Part shown: positions 45,165 through 57,691 of the stretch, in pieces | Layout: every line of letters starts with the position of its first letter | Position numbering within the stretch: position 1 is the stretch's first letter | Source of the DNA: Hirundichthys speculiger | Lineage: Eukaryota > Chordata > Actinopteri > Beloniformes > Exocoetidae | Direction: 5' to 3' | NCBI GenBank assembly: GCA_018398805.1 | Contig: JAGFBZ010000736.1 | Span: 62,001 to 126,000, forward strand | Length of the DNA: 64,000 nt | Translations under genes and position numbers: made by a program | The notes under the pieces: model-generated | What the model saw: the letters and a program-made list of their open reading frames with translations, nothing else | Databases searched by the model: none | Told to the model about the DNA's origin: nothing

Positions 45165-45980
45165 AATCCACATCTAAAGGAGTCAGATGAGGTGGCAGAG
45201 GAGCTGGAGTCTCTCCGGGCCAGAGGTTTCAGACACCTTCTACCAGGAGGAGGCCTCTGGCAGAACCAGGAACACCTGACTGAGACCAAAACCTGAAGAG
45301 TGTTACTGAAGAACTTTTTTGTTAAACGGACCAGTTCAACACACATGGTGAGAAGGATTCTGCATCTCCGTACGGATCAATACATCCTCCGTCTCCGCTT
45401 ATCACCCAAACACGCACACGCCATCACGAGCGGTCAATCAATGCCACCGTGTCGTTGTCGGCTTTAAATGAAGGCGATCCATTAACGTGTCACGATCAGG
45501 ACTGGTCGTTTTGTGAGAGACCCCAGACCGACAGTAATTATCTCCTCACATCCAGCTGTCTGAGGTGATTTCATCTCTTTCCTCGGAGACCACCAGCGGT
45601 TTGCAGCCCAGAGATCTGAGGGTTTGAGAGGAGTTAGTGACTGGAAACCAGCTGCACCAGAAGTGACCTCTCCCATCCAGAACCATCTGACTAGATGGAG
45701 GCTGGTTGGTCCTCGGCTCAGCAGACACAGATCAGGCGTTCACATGGACTATAGAAACACAGCACCAATGGACCCCTGTCACCACGGCAACGCCAATGAA
45801 CAGAAGACATCCTCCTGCTCGTCTTTGTTGAATTTGAGCTTTTATTACAATCACATTTGAGCTCATCTTTCTGCCGAACAGGAACACAGCTGCAGCGATG
45901 AAGGAAAGATGGCTGATGTGGTGAAATAACAGAGCGAATGAATGTGTCATTTAAACGTCTGACGACGGGTGTTTCATGGG
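45165..45980. other. intergenic sequence
   Basis: Overlapping short frames on both strands without domains. Nothing else seen. Confidence 0.4.
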
Positions 45981-45988
45981 ATGAGAGA

Positions 45989-46929
45989 TAGGGATGCACG
46001 ATAACTGTTTTTTAAAACCGATACCGATAACCGTTAACTTACAGCTCCTAAAGGTCGATACCGATAACACACACATATACCTAAGATTATTACATCAATA
46101 CTATGAACAAAATCAAAAATAGTTTTGACTTTTTAAATGAACAGATATTTATTTTTTCCATTGAAAAACTATTGAGAAGCCTCTCAAACATTTTCTTAAA
46201 TCTATCAAACAATTTGATATCTCACATCAACTTAAAAAAAAGGTTCATTACTGACTGATATAAAAAATAAAGGCTTCTTGAACTGACGGAAATACATGCA
46301 TCAGAATTACAAACTGAAAAGGATTAACATTTAAGGATTTTTGCTTGTGGTTCCATTTAAATTAATACCTTTAATTAAAGTAAATGAGGTTCAGTGATTT
46401 TTTTTTTTTTTTTTAATCTCATGGAAGCTTTAGATGAGAGGAATGAGGGAGAGGGAGGGGAAGAGAGACTGCTGCTGACTTGCGCACGTTAGCATTAGCT
46501 CGTGTTAGCGTGATTTCAAAACTCCATGGAAGCGATTGTTATGTTGTAGGTGGCTGATCAGGTTTTACGTATTATTTGCTAGTCGTTCTTTCATCCTTTT
46601 CATTTTTTCTTTTTTAATGTGTAACATTAGACGAAATACTGCGAATATCGATTCAAGTTAGCACCTACTAAAATTATGACCGACTTAACAAGTTGTTTTC
46701 TGGCATGAGGAGGTATTCTTGATTATCCTGATTGAGAAATCGTTTTTCTGATTATGCCAATGTCACTTGAACATAACATTCACTGCTAGTCATTCAAGGC
46801 TCAGAGGGAGCGAGGCACTGCCGTGTTGACAAATATATATTTTATCGGGGCTATTTGTCGTGATATTGGACTTATCGGAATGACGTCATAATTTCCTGTT
46901 ATTGGCCAGATAGTTATCATGCACCCCTA
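45989..46929. mobile_element. hAT-like non-autonomous element with perfect 8-bp duplication
   Basis: The left end is TAGGGATGCACGATAACTG and the right end in reverse complement is TAGGGGTGCATGATAACTA. ATGAGAGA occurs directly on both sides (45981-45988 and 46930-46937). Length 941 bp, AT-rich inside, repeated ACCGATA motifs near the left end (CCGATACCGATAACCG), no transposase. Superfamily inferred from the 8-bp duplication. Confidence 0.85.
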
Positions 46930-46937
46930 ATGAGAGA

Positions 46938-48540
46938 CGAGTAGATGAGCGTAGGTGTGTTAGAGCTAAAGGTGACTTTTCCTGCTGGTAGGGGGGAAAG
47001 AAAAGCTTTGAAGGGGTTAAAGATGAAGTATAAACACTTCCCCAAAAGAAAAATCCTTGGAGCAGCTTTGATGTGAATCTGGATGCCATCTGTGGAGGAC
47101 GGCTGCTGTGAGCCGCCGCTAACAGTGATGCAACCAGGGAGAATTCAATACAAAAATATTTTTATTTTCTCTTGCATAAAACAGATTAGGAGACACACAC
47201 CCTCTGTGTTAAACTGCTCAGCCTCTCCTTAATGAGCCCATCGGCCTCATTTATATGCCCACCCTTGATTGGCCTGAACCATTCCAAGGCCAGGGGTGCC
47301 TCCCATCTCACTACAAAAATACAGTCTAAAAATCTTAAATCTAAATACATTTACATACCAACAATCATTTGCAATAGAATCTAACAAATGTTTTAAAATT
47401 ACTCTAACACCTTAAACCAAAGGACAACCAATTGCACCCCCTACTCACACCCTGGAAACTTTAAATAGCCTCCTGGTTTCTGGGGAGGTATTTGCCCGAA
47501 CACTCCTGGAGAGGACGCTGGCTAGGTGAGTACTCATGCTTCCCATAATTGCATTTTAAACCATTAACTTGCACGCTTCTCCTTTACAGGACCTGAAAGG
47601 CAAAACTGACATTAAATGATTCAGACAAATGTAATGTTTAAAGTGCAAAGTGTGAAATAAAATACAATTGTGCTTCACCCATGATTTAAAGTGTTGTACA
47701 TTATTTCTACCAAGTGACAAAGTGTTGCTTCGTTACACCATCGATACCTCCAATCACTCTGATAAAGGCCCTGAACGAAGCAGCTCAGCAGCAGGACGAG
47801 GGAGAACACTAATGAGAAGGTTTGATGCCGACTTGAAGATGACGGTGATCAAATCCTGCAGAAGCGACAGCTAGCAGCTAAAAATGATGTCACACAGCGT
47901 CCTACACAGAGACGAAGAACTAAATACTTCTATCTCATCCAACTCCTAACATATATCTCTTACTGTGGTTCACTTCTTCAGTGACCCCCCAGCTGTCAGG
48001 GCAGCAGTATTAATTCTACCACTAGAGGGCAGTGTTGGGGGAGCAGTGATGTCCTGTTTGTTCAGCAGATACCAACGGTTTCAAGACTGGACATGTTTTA
48101 AGATAGGTCTCAGACTCAGACTCAAAATTTGGTGACTTATCCACAACACTGATGTAAATTAATATTAATTAGCCTCGTAGGTCAGCATAAGCGAAGCCAG
48201 CAGCTAACTGTGATTGACAGGAGGTGGGCGTGTTCTGGCCGGGCCTCCAGTCCTGTTGAAACACGGAGACGACAAGAATTAAGGCAGTTCTGAAGGTAGA
48301 AGAGGGTCCAACTTGTTTGTGGAGAGGTGGAGCTGCTAAAGGGACCAGAGTGTGAACAAGCTGCGGATTTTATGAAGATCATATTAAATATAAAATATGA
48401 GCTTACTGGCCATGCAGAAGCAGTTAATTATCTAGTTAAAATGAACATCACGCATCACTAATCACAGTTCTTCAGTCTACAGTGGACGCCAAGTGCCACT
48501 GTAGCCAGAGTTTAATGTTTTAAAATAAAACTTCAGTAGT
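46938..48540. other. intergenic sequence
   Basis: The part from about 47130 to 47600 (TTTTATTTTCTCTTGCATAA ... TTTAAATAGCCTCCTGG ... CTTCTCCTTTACAG) has features of an LTR or short gene end, but boundaries could not be set. CCACTAGAGGGCAGTGTTGG at about 48020 recalls dispersed repeats. No gene called. Confidence 0.35.
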
Positions 48541-49417
48541 CTGGATGTACCATCGTCGACCCCCGCACCAACCCCCACCCACCCACCCACCCCCCCACAT
48601 CCACAGAGAACCCCTCCATGTGTCATCCCAGCGTCTCATTCATCTATCTGTGCTTGTGTCAGATGGTACGTGCCCCGACCAGACTCTGGTGGGTCACACA
48701 GCAGCCAGCTGCCCTCCTCTTCCTCGGGGAGTTGAGTGCCCCCTACTCACCCAGCCCCCACTCCTCCACCCCCACCACCAGCTGAGCTCCGAGCAGATGT
48801 GTGTGTGTGCTGTACCGGTCTGCCGTGAGAGCAGGAAGCGACGTGATTACTCGTATGCACGAGTCCGTGCATGTGCGTGTGCATGTGTGAGGCTGTTCCA
48901 AGGAGTTATGTTGATGAATGCTCAACCCTCCACCCCCCCACCCCCCACCCCTCTGAACAGACACAAAAAAAACCCAAGAGAGAGAGCGAGGCTGTATTTC
49001 AGCAGTAGCGGTGGTCCCTCTACCACCTCCCCCCCCCTCGCTGGTCTTTTCACATCCTGTCAGAGCTGATTGATAACCCAGACAATGATTGGAGAGAAAT
49101 GTGTGTAGAGGGAAGGGGAGAGGAGGGGAAAGGGGAGGATAGAGAGAGACGGGAGAGAGAAAGTGTTAGATCTAGTTATCCAACCAGGTTCCAGAAGAAG
49201 GAGGGCTCCACCAATGAAGAGGAGGAGGGACGTGGAGTTTGATCACCCAGAGAAGCACAAAGAGAGAGAGAGAGAGCAGGGGAAGGGGAAGAGGGGGTAT
49301 TTTTCTCAGTCACATGTCAAACTGCAGTAAATCTTCGTCAGCGTTTTGATTACATGTGTGTGAAACTCCAAGTGGCTCTTTAAATAGAGACAGAGTTTTA
49401 TACGTCTCAGCCTGACC
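48541..49417. other. C- and G-rich low-complexity sequence
   Basis: C-rich runs (CACCCACCCACCCACCCCCC near 48577) and G-A runs (49090-49290). The 174-codon plus frame is a proline-rich low-complexity product. A few short AG runs such as 49259-49277. Confidence 0.5.
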
Positions 49418-49765
49418 ACACACACAGAGACACAAACACACACACACACATTTACACACAAATACACACACAGAGACACAAACACACACACACACATTTA
49501 CACACAGAGACACAAACACACACACACACACATTTACACACAAACAGACACATAAACACAAACACACACACATTTACACACACACACAGACACATAAACA
49601 TAAACACACACACATTCACACACAAACACACACAGACACATAAACACACACACATTTACACACAAACACACACACACATACAAACACACAGACACATACA
49701 GAGACACACACATACATACACATACATACAGAATCACATGCAGAAGCATACACACACACAATCTC
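49418..49765. repeat. CA-rich compound repeat
   Basis: (CA)n broken by TTTACACACA, GAGACACAAA and GACACATAAA at roughly 30-45-bp spacing. Gives Cys/Val-rich minus frames, not genes. Confidence 0.9.
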
Positions 49766-49789
49766 ACCCCATATCCACCAGGATCAGCT

Positions 49790-50388
49790 GTTGACCAGTG
49801 TTGTCGAGAGTTGATCAGTGTTGACTAGTGTTGACCAGTGTTGACTAGTGTTGGTCAGTGTTGATTAGTGTTGATGAGAGTTAATCAGCATTGACTAGTA
49901 TTGACCAGTGTCGACTAGTGTTGGTCAGTGTTGACTAGTGTAGTCAAGTGTTGGCTAGTGTTGACGAATGTTGATCAGTGTTGACTAGTATTGACCAGTG
50001 TTGACTAGTGTTGACTAGTGACCAGTGTTGACTAGTGTTGACTAGTGACCAGGTGTTGACGAGAGTTGATCAGTGTTGACTAGTATTGACCAGTGTTGAC
50101 TAGTGTTGATGAGAGTTGATCAGTGTTGACTAGTATTGACCAGTGTTGACTAGTATTGACTAGTGACCAGTGTTGACTAGTGTTGACTAGTGTTGACGAG
50201 AGGTGATCAGTGTTGACTAGTGTTGACAAGTGTTGGCCAGTGTTGACAAGTGTTGATGAGAGTTGATCAGTGTTAACTAGTATTAACCAGTGTTGACTAG
50301 TGTTAACTAGTATTAACCAGTGTTGACTAGTGTTGACTAGTGTTGGCCAGAGTTGACTAGTGTTGACCAGTGTTGGCCAGTGTTGAAC
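49790..50388. repeat. 10-bp minisatellite TGTTGACTAG
   Basis: About 60 copies of TGTTGACTAG or TGTTGACCAG with GAGAGTTGATCAG variants, grouped in blocks of 30-60 bp. Confidence 0.95.
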
Positions 50389-50466
50389 TGATGTATTGAA
50401 ACCGGAATTTACCCCTTGGGGGATGAATAAAGTTTATCTAATCTAATCTAATCTAATCTAATCTAA
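50389..50466 (+). mobile_element. LINE 3' tail ending in (ATCTA)n
   Basis: GGAATTTACCCCTTGGGGGA, TGAATAAAGTTT, then ATCTAATCTAATCTAATCTA. This is a familiar fish LINE terminus with a pentamer tail. It abuts the 10-bp array, so the array may have formed beside or within it. Confidence 0.65.
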
Positions 50467-51275
50467 TGTATGTTACTGTTGTGATACTGATGGTACCTAG
50501 TAAAACAGGAACAACTTCTCATTCTAAATGAAGGTACGGTAAGGTCGTATTGAATCCGTATTGCTGCCTGAAATCTTTTAATGCTGAACTGAAGTAACTT
50601 AAAGCTGCTGTGCTGAACTTTGTCTCCTCCTGGCAGTGACGGTAACAACACGCATGTTTTCAACGTTTGTCCTGACCATTAAAGTCAGTATATGCAGCAA
50701 TCCCACTTGTGGCCACATGGGGGCAGTGTGCTCCAGCCCCTGGAGTAAGACAGGACAAAGTCCACCACTAGTGGGACAAAGAGGTATCAGAGGATTTGGT
50801 GGACCGGCCCACTCCCCAACACGGTACCAGTGACTTTGGTCAGCAGAAGCTCCTGCAGGCTCAGGTCTTTTTTAGACTGTAGTCCTTCCTGTAAACACTG
50901 ACTTTTTTTAATTTTATCTATTTTTTTTCTGGAACAATTTTAAGTTTATCTTTTGGGGGATTTTGTCTTTTAAAGACTCAGCCAGCCGCACGTCTGCACC
51001 AGTTTTTGCTTATTGAAACACGTCAGTGTGACTCGTGTGCTAGAGCACGAATGTCTTTTTTCTTTAATTATATCAGTATCATTTGAAATTTAAATTAAAT
51101 CAAAATTTAATTAATTCGAGGTCTGGAATTACAGTGACTTTAATTTTATAAAATGTACAGTTAAACTAAACTCAACCTATAGTATTACATTAAATAGTAA
51201 CACTAAAAATAAAAGAATTTAATACATTTAAATATTTATAAGTAAATAAATAAAAAGATAAATCTAAAGTTTATT

Positions 51276-51320
<45 letters not shown>

Positions 51321-52992
51321 AAATACATTAAAAACAGAGTGAATAATACAACAAATGTAATAAAATCTTAAACAATTTAAAAGAGCAAATGTGATAAAAT
51401 AAAATTTAAAAACATAATGAAAATAATAAATAAATAACACTAATAAAAAAAGATAAAAATAATTAGAAAAACTGAAATCATAAACAGTAATAAAAAGTTA
51501 CATATTTGGAAAGCTCTACCTGTAAAATTAAACTTTTAGGACATAAATCTGATTATTATTATTATTGAAAGATTATTTTGATTTGGAATTTTGTTTTAAA
51601 CAAATGATAAAATTTACATCAGTGAAGAGTTTTATCGATCATTTTCTGTTCTGTGATTTAAATGTTCTCTTTAGTTTTTTGAGATGTTTCTTTGTTGGAG
51701 CAGATCGAATCTGACTTTCTACACTGAACACACACACACACCCACACACACACACCACACTCTCTCTCTCTCTCTCTCTCTCTCTTTTCCCAGCACTTAC
51801 CTTATCGAGTTAGAGAGCAGGACGACATGCAGCAGGCCCTCAGTGATCAGGCCTGGTGAAGGATGGGGGGGGGGTTGCAGCAACGGCGCCATGCTGCCTG
51901 TCTCCAGAACCAACCCCCCCCCCTCCTCACCACCCCTCCTCATGTAGATAAATGAAGCTGTTTGAGGCACAAACAGTTCCAGAAACACAGTGGCCACATC
52001 AGAGCAGACGGAGCTGGAGCTGTTGATTAAAACAAGCACCATGTTACCAACATCACTGTAAAAAGTTTTTAAAATAATGCCGTGATGCTCGATGGTTAGA
52101 TGGTAGAGTGTTAGTTCAGTCCACTAACTCACGCTCTACCTCTTCTTCCCCTTCTGACTCAAAACTGGAAGCTGCAAAGCAGTTTTGTGTGATTTCCTGC
52201 CCCTGGTTTTCATGGCAGCAGAGAAGAACCGTGATTGTGTTTGTGAACTTCACCGGGTTTCAGATGGTCATCGATGTCGGTACTCGCAGACCCTGAGACC
52301 CTTGTTTCAGCAGAACCGACTGTGATTGCAGAATCCCTATGAAAACTCTTTCTAACGTCAGACCACTATGATGTCACAGAGGCCAGTAGTTGTGTAGTCA
52401 CAGGAGCAGTGACTCTGCTGCGAGTCTCTACCGAAGAGCAAACTAATCCCCTGCCTTTATGTCGGGTTCATGTTTTACTGTTCTGGCCTTCTCAGATGCA
52501 GACTGGGAAAGATCAGCCGATGCACAGAAGTGGTGGTGGAACATCTCCCAGTGAGACAGGAACAAAGATGGAGGATAGACCTGGTAAAAGACATCAAGCA
52601 ACATCAGAAAGTCAGAGGAATCTTCTCAGTGTGTCTCTGTCAGCTAACCAGCCAATAAGAAAGCACCATGAACTGACTTATATACCAGTAAAACCAGCAG
52701 CACAGACAGAGGAGGAGAAAGCACATTAACACAAACGCCAGCCTTCGAGTCACCATGACAACAACCTGAGGTGAGTGAACACAAATGATGATTTAATCTA
52801 AATATCACATACTCTTAGCAGTTTCACCGCAGTTTTGGGCACCAAGTAGAATAAAATGAATAAAAACAATCTTTTCCTAAAACACTAACAAAACACAACA
52901 GTATCTGGTATCAGGATGCCGAAGAACTTCACGTCTATTAAACCTGCAGAGGAGGAACAGCGGCGACGTGAAACATTTTACCGCTCAGAAAG
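50467..52992. other. intergenic sequence with a (TA)n(TG)n microsatellite
   Basis: A (TA)n(TG)n run at about 51275-51316 and CA/CT runs at about 51728-51786. AT-rich segment 51060-51660. Short frames without domains (62-106 codons). Nothing else supported. Confidence 0.4.
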
Positions 52993-54710
52993 ATGCTGGT
53001 GCTGGGTACTAACTGGTGCTGGGAACTAACTGGTGCTGGGAATGAACTGGTGCTGGGAACTAACTGGTGTTGGGAACTAACTGGTTCTGGGAATGAACTG
53101 CTGCTGGGAACTAACTGGTGTTGGGAACTAACTGGTGCTGGGAACTAACTGGTGCTGGGAACTTACTGGTGCTGGAAACAAACTGGTGTTGGGAACTAAC
53201 TGGTGTTGGGAACTAACTGGTGCTGGGAACAAACAGGTGCTGAGAACGTACTGGTGCTGGGAACAAACCGGTGCTGGGAACTAACTGGTACTAGGAACTA
53301 ACTGCTGCTGGGAACAAACAGGTGCTGGGAACAGACTGGTGCTGGGAACTAACTGGTGCTGGGAACTAACTGGTGCTGGGAACAAACTGGTGTTGGGAAC
53401 TAACTGGTGGTGGGAACTAACTGGTGCTGGCAACTAACTGGTGCTGGGAACTAACTGGTGCTGGGAACAAACTGGTGTTGGTAATGAACTGGTGCTGGGA
53501 ACAGACTGGTGCTGGGAATTAACTGGTGCTGGTAATGAACTGCTGCTGGGAACAAACTGGTGCTGAGAACAGACTGGTGCTGGGAACAAACTGGTGCTGG
53601 GAACTAACTGGTGCTGGTAATGAACTGGTGCTGGGACGTAACTGGTGCTGGGAACTAACTGGTGCTTGGAACTTACTGGTGCTGGGAACTAACTGGTGTT
53701 GGGAACTAACTGGTGCTGGGAACTAACTGATGTTGGGAACTAACTGGTGCTGGGAATGAACTGCTGCTGGGAACTAACTGGTGTTGGGAACTAACTGGTG
53801 CTGGGAACGAACTGGTGCTGGGAACTTACTGGTGCTGGAAACAAACTGGTGTTGGGAACTAACTGGTGTTGGGAACTAACTGGTGCTGGGAACAAACAGG
53901 TGCTGAGAACATACTGGTGCTGGGAACAAACCGGTGCTGGGAATTAACTGGTACTAGGAACTAACTGCTGCTGGGAACAAACAGGTGCTGGGAACAGACT
54001 GGTGCTGGGAACAAACTGATGCTGGGAACAAACAGGTGCTGAGAACTAACTGGTGCTGGGAACAAACTGGTGTTGGGAACTAACTGGTGCTGGGAACAAA
54101 CTGGTGCTGGGAACTAACTGGTGCTGGGAACTAACTGGTGCTGGTAATGAACTGGTGCTGGGAACAGACTGGTGTTGGTAACTAACTGGTGCTGGGAATG
54201 AACTGCTGCTAGGATCAAACTGGTGCTGAGAACAGACTGGTGCTGGGAACAAACTGGTGCTGGGAACTAACTGGTGCTGGTAATGAACTGTTGCTGGGAA
54301 CTAACTGGTGTTGGGAACTAACTGGTTCTGGGAATTAACTGCTGCTGGGAACTAACTGGTGTTGGGAACTTACTGGTGCTGGGAATTAACTGCTGCTGGG
54401 AACTAACTGGTGTTGGGAACTAACTGGTGCTGGGAATTAACTGCTGCTGGGAACTAACTGGTGCTGGAAACAAACTGAAGTTGGGAACTAACTGGTGTTG
54501 GGAACTAACTGGTGTTGGGAACAAACTGGTGTTGGGAACTAACTGGTGTTGGGAGCTAACTGGTTCTGGGAATTAACTGCTGCTGGGAACTAACTGGTGC
54601 TGGAAACAAATGTTGTTGGGAACTTTGGTGTTGGGAACTAACTGGTGTTGGGAACAAACTGGTGCTGGGAACAAATTGGTGCTGGGAACTAACTGGTGCT
54701 GGGAACGAAC
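52993..54710. repeat. 17-bp minisatellite, main part
   Basis: About 100 copies of CTGGTGCTGGGAACTAA, 17 bp, with GAACAAA, GAATGAA, GTTGGG and CTGCTG variants. Larger blocks recur (for example 53140-53300 and 53810-53960). Frames of [11 protein letters not shown] type are artefacts. Confidence 0.95.
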
Positions 54711-55810
54711 GGTTCTGCTGGACCTCAGTGCTGCTTTTGATACTGTAGATCACGGCCTTTTGCTGCATAGATTGGAGCACACTGTTGGAATTAAAGGGAC
54801 AGCATTAGGCTGGTTTAAGTTATATTTATCTGACAGGTTCCAGTTCGTCCATGTTAATGACCTTTCTTCTACACGGACTAGGGTCTGCTATGGCGTTCCA
54901 CAGGGTTCAGTTCTGGGACCAATCCTTTTCACTTTATACATGTTGCCCTTGGGAAAAATTATCCAGAGCCACAGCATGAATTTTCATTGCTACGCTGATG
55001 ATACGCAGCTGTACTTATCTATGAAACCAGAGGAAACAAAACCTTTGGCCAAATTTTCTAGGGTGTCTTAATGACATTAAGTCCTGGATGTCCTCTAACT
55101 TTTTGTTTCTAAACCCGGATAAAACAGAGGTTATTGTCCTTGGTCCTTAAACACCTGAGGAAAGGATTGACTGGGTTTACGCTGGCTTCCAGCACAGCTG
55201 TAAAAAACCTTGGAGTCATTTTTGATCAGGATATGTCATTTAAGCATATTCATCAGGTTTGCAAGACAGCCTTTTTTAATCTCCGAAATATTGCCAAGAT
55301 TAGGAGCATCCTCTCCCAGGGTGATGCCGAAGAATTAACCCACGCGTTTGTCAGTTCTAGACTGGATTATTGTAATGCGCTGTTAGCAGGATGTCTGAAA
55401 AGCTTGCTAAGTAGCCTCCAACTGATCCAGAACGCAGCAGCGAGGGTACTGACAGGAATCCATAAGCGAGATCACGTCTCTCCCATGTTAGCCTCCCTCT
55501 ATTGGCTTCCCGTGAAATTTAAAATTGAGTTTAAATTTTGCTTCTTGCATATAAGGCCCCTAATGTCCTAGCTCCGCGCTATTTACAAGACTTTATAGCG
55601 CGTTATGCTCCTAATAGAGCTCTCTGCTCTCAGAGTGCAGGATTACTCGTCGTTCCTAGAATATCTAAAAGTAGGTTTGGAGGACGGGCCTTCTGCTACC
55701 AGGCACCTTTATTATGGAACCAGCTACCAGTTTGGGTTCAGGAGGCTGACACCATCTCCATTTTTAAAACTAAATTGAAAACATTTTTGTTCAGTAAAGC
55801 CTACAGTTAG
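54711..55810 (+). pseudogene. LINE reverse transcriptase and C-terminus, frameshifted
   Basis: Motifs in order: [16 protein letters not shown] (catalytic Asp), [23 protein letters not shown] (YADD at 54991-55002) and LNPDKTEVIVLGP. The frame breaks near 55060, again before 55134 and near 55540. C-terminal pieces include NLGVIFDQDMSF, SRLDYCNALLAG, NAAARVLTG, then PLLWNQLPVWVQEADTISIF and FKTKLKTFLFSKAYS at the true end (stop about 55808). The endonuclease and the first half of the RT are missing because of 5' truncation. The wording is close to L2-clade LINEs of fish. Confidence 0.85.
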
Positions 55811-56559
55811 TTTAAACTATAGTGTGTAGGGGCTAATAGTTATAACTATAATTGTAGTAGCTCAGACTAGAGTAGCTCGTCTTAATCACAGCTTCGTCAT
55901 AGCTATGCTGCTATAGGCCTACGCTGCAGGGGGACACCAACATGATCTGCTGAGTGGTGTCTCCACTGCTTTTCTCCTTTTTCTTCCCTTTCTTCTTCCC
56001 TTCCTCCTCCTCCAGCTCATTCATAATTATTTGGGAGCACCCTGTTACTGAAACTGTGCTCCATATTCTTTACTTTCCTGTGGTTTGTTGTGCTGTTCTG
56101 CCCCCCTTTTCTTTCTGTGTATTTGCAGGCCAGAGTTTCCTGGGTTTCATGCTGACTTGCAGTTGCATCCTCTGTCCATCCCGGGGTTCTCCTCCACTTG
56201 TGTTTGGGTGCCGACTGGCGTGGTGATCGGTGACCTGGTCCTCTGGCCATCTCATCCCAGTGCTAATACCTCCATCTGATTATGTTTATATGGTCGTTGT
56301 ATTTGGTCATTTGTGTGCTCTCCTCTCTCTGTCCTCCATCTCTCTGTGTTCTCCGTCCTCTCTCTGTCCTGTCTTCCCTCTTTTCTTTCTCTATCCAGCT
56401 GGTCTTCAGCAGGAAGGTCCCTCCATATGATCCAGGTCCTGCTCAAGGTTTCTTCCTCTTAAAGTGGAGTTTTTTTCTTGCCTCTGTTTGGCTTAAAGGT
56501 TTTTTCTCCCTCTGCGGGAGTTTTTTACCTGCCATTATCATTGATATGATTAGGCGTGG

Positions 56560-56606
56560 CCAATGCTTGCATTGGCCATGCGAAGCATGGCCAATGCAAG
56601 CATTGG
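56560..56606. repeat. perfect 22-bp-arm hairpin in the LINE 3' UTR
   Basis: CCAATGCTTGCATTGGCCAT followed by GC (56560-56581), loop GAA, then the exact complement at 56585-56606. Each arm itself contains the palindrome-like CCAATGCTTGCATTGG. Confidence 0.95.
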
Positions 56607-56758
56607 AACCACATCTATTACTATTTGGCGTATTTATTTAATATTATAATTTTAGTCATTGATATTTGCTCGGGGGTCATGATCTGGGTTTCTGTAAAGC
56701 GCCTAGAGACAATTGACATTGTAACAGATGCTATACAAATAAAATTTAACTGAAATGA

Positions 56759-56881
56759 TAACTGGTGCTGGGAACAAACTGGTGTTGAGAACTAACTGGT
56801 GCTGGGAATGAACTGGTGCTTGGAACGAACTGGTGCTGGGAACAAACTGGGGCTGGGAACTAACTGGGGCTGGGAACTAAC
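56759..56881. repeat. 17-bp minisatellite, middle stub
   Basis: Seven units of the same 17-bp family between the LINE and hAT-like copy 2. Confidence 0.9.
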
Positions 56882-57683
56882 CAGTGACGTGCAGTCAGGT
56901 GAGGCAGGGGAGGCCGTGCCTCACCTGCCATCATGGAAAGAAAGAAATGAAAAAAAATATATATATTTTATATTTATCAATTGATTTGTACTATAAAGTA
57001 ATTTTCCATTTAACTTCACCATTTTTAGATTATTTTTTATTCAAAATCGCCGAATTTTCACATTAACCATTCAAATACTGAGAAGATGCGGGCGGTGAGG
57101 CAGCACCCTGCTGAGCCTCACCATGGATTGCGCAATGACTTGGCTAACTGTGCTGCCATGCTATGTAGTGAGACCAGATCGCCGTCTCTTTGTATGTCAC
57201 TATTAAAATGTTCAAACACGTTTGCTATATGAAATAAGTTTCCATAGTTTAGCTGATTTATATAATGAACAGCAACTATATGTGTGTAATGTGTTTCTTG
57301 TGCCGGCGAGATCATAAAACGGCTGAGAAGAGGCACGGGGTGAGGCACGCACTTCTCCTGCCTCACGTTAGGGGGCACTAGTGAGCACAGGGATTCTTCT
57401 AGCGACACATTGGCTGCAGAATAAGTGACAGCAAGCGGACTTCATTTATAAGTAAAGGTAAGACCATAATAACTTTTTTTTTTAATTAAATGTGCTCTTT
57501 TGTGCGCTACAGTTTGTATGTGTAAAGCATTTATATGTGAATGACGATAGGAGGTTTTAAACATAAACAGTTAACTGCTGCCAATCAAATGGTGAATAAG
57601 TTGTTCTGGAGGGTTCATATGCTTGTAAATCTGACTGATGAAGTCAGTGCCTCACCAGCCATGAATCTCACCGCACGTCACTG
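56882..57683. mobile_element. hAT-like non-autonomous transposon, copy 2
   Basis: Ends CAGTGACGTGCAGTCAGGTG and (right, reverse complement) CAGTGACGTGCGGTGAGATT. Flanked by GAACTAAC at 56874-56881 and 57684-57691, a perfect 8-bp duplication made from the minisatellite unit. 802 bp; differs from copy 1 mainly by loss of about 35-40 bp containing one arm of its palindrome. The 96-codon minus frame (57118-57408) matches the copy 1 frame but most differences change the amino acid. Confidence 0.92.
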
Positions 57684-57691
57684 GAACTAAC

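Larger units (their letters stand above)
54711..56758 (+). mobile_element. 5'-truncated L2-like LINE inside the 17-bp array
   Basis: Begins at the first reverse transcriptase motif (GGTTCTGCTGGACCTCAGTG) and ends with GACAATTGACATTGTAACAG, ATGCTATACAAATAAAATT, an L2-type tail. The 17-bp array flanks both sides. It contains frameshifted RT and C-terminal frames and a long 3' UTR with a perfect hairpin (56560-56606). Any target duplication is at most 3 bp. Confidence 0.85.

Noticed and set aside
47130..47600. Possible solo LTR or small gene end
   Set aside because: No terminal TG...CA pair with flanking duplication and no coding frame could be established.
48545..49069. 174-codon proline-rich plus frame
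   Set aside because: C-rich low-complexity sequence with no domain.
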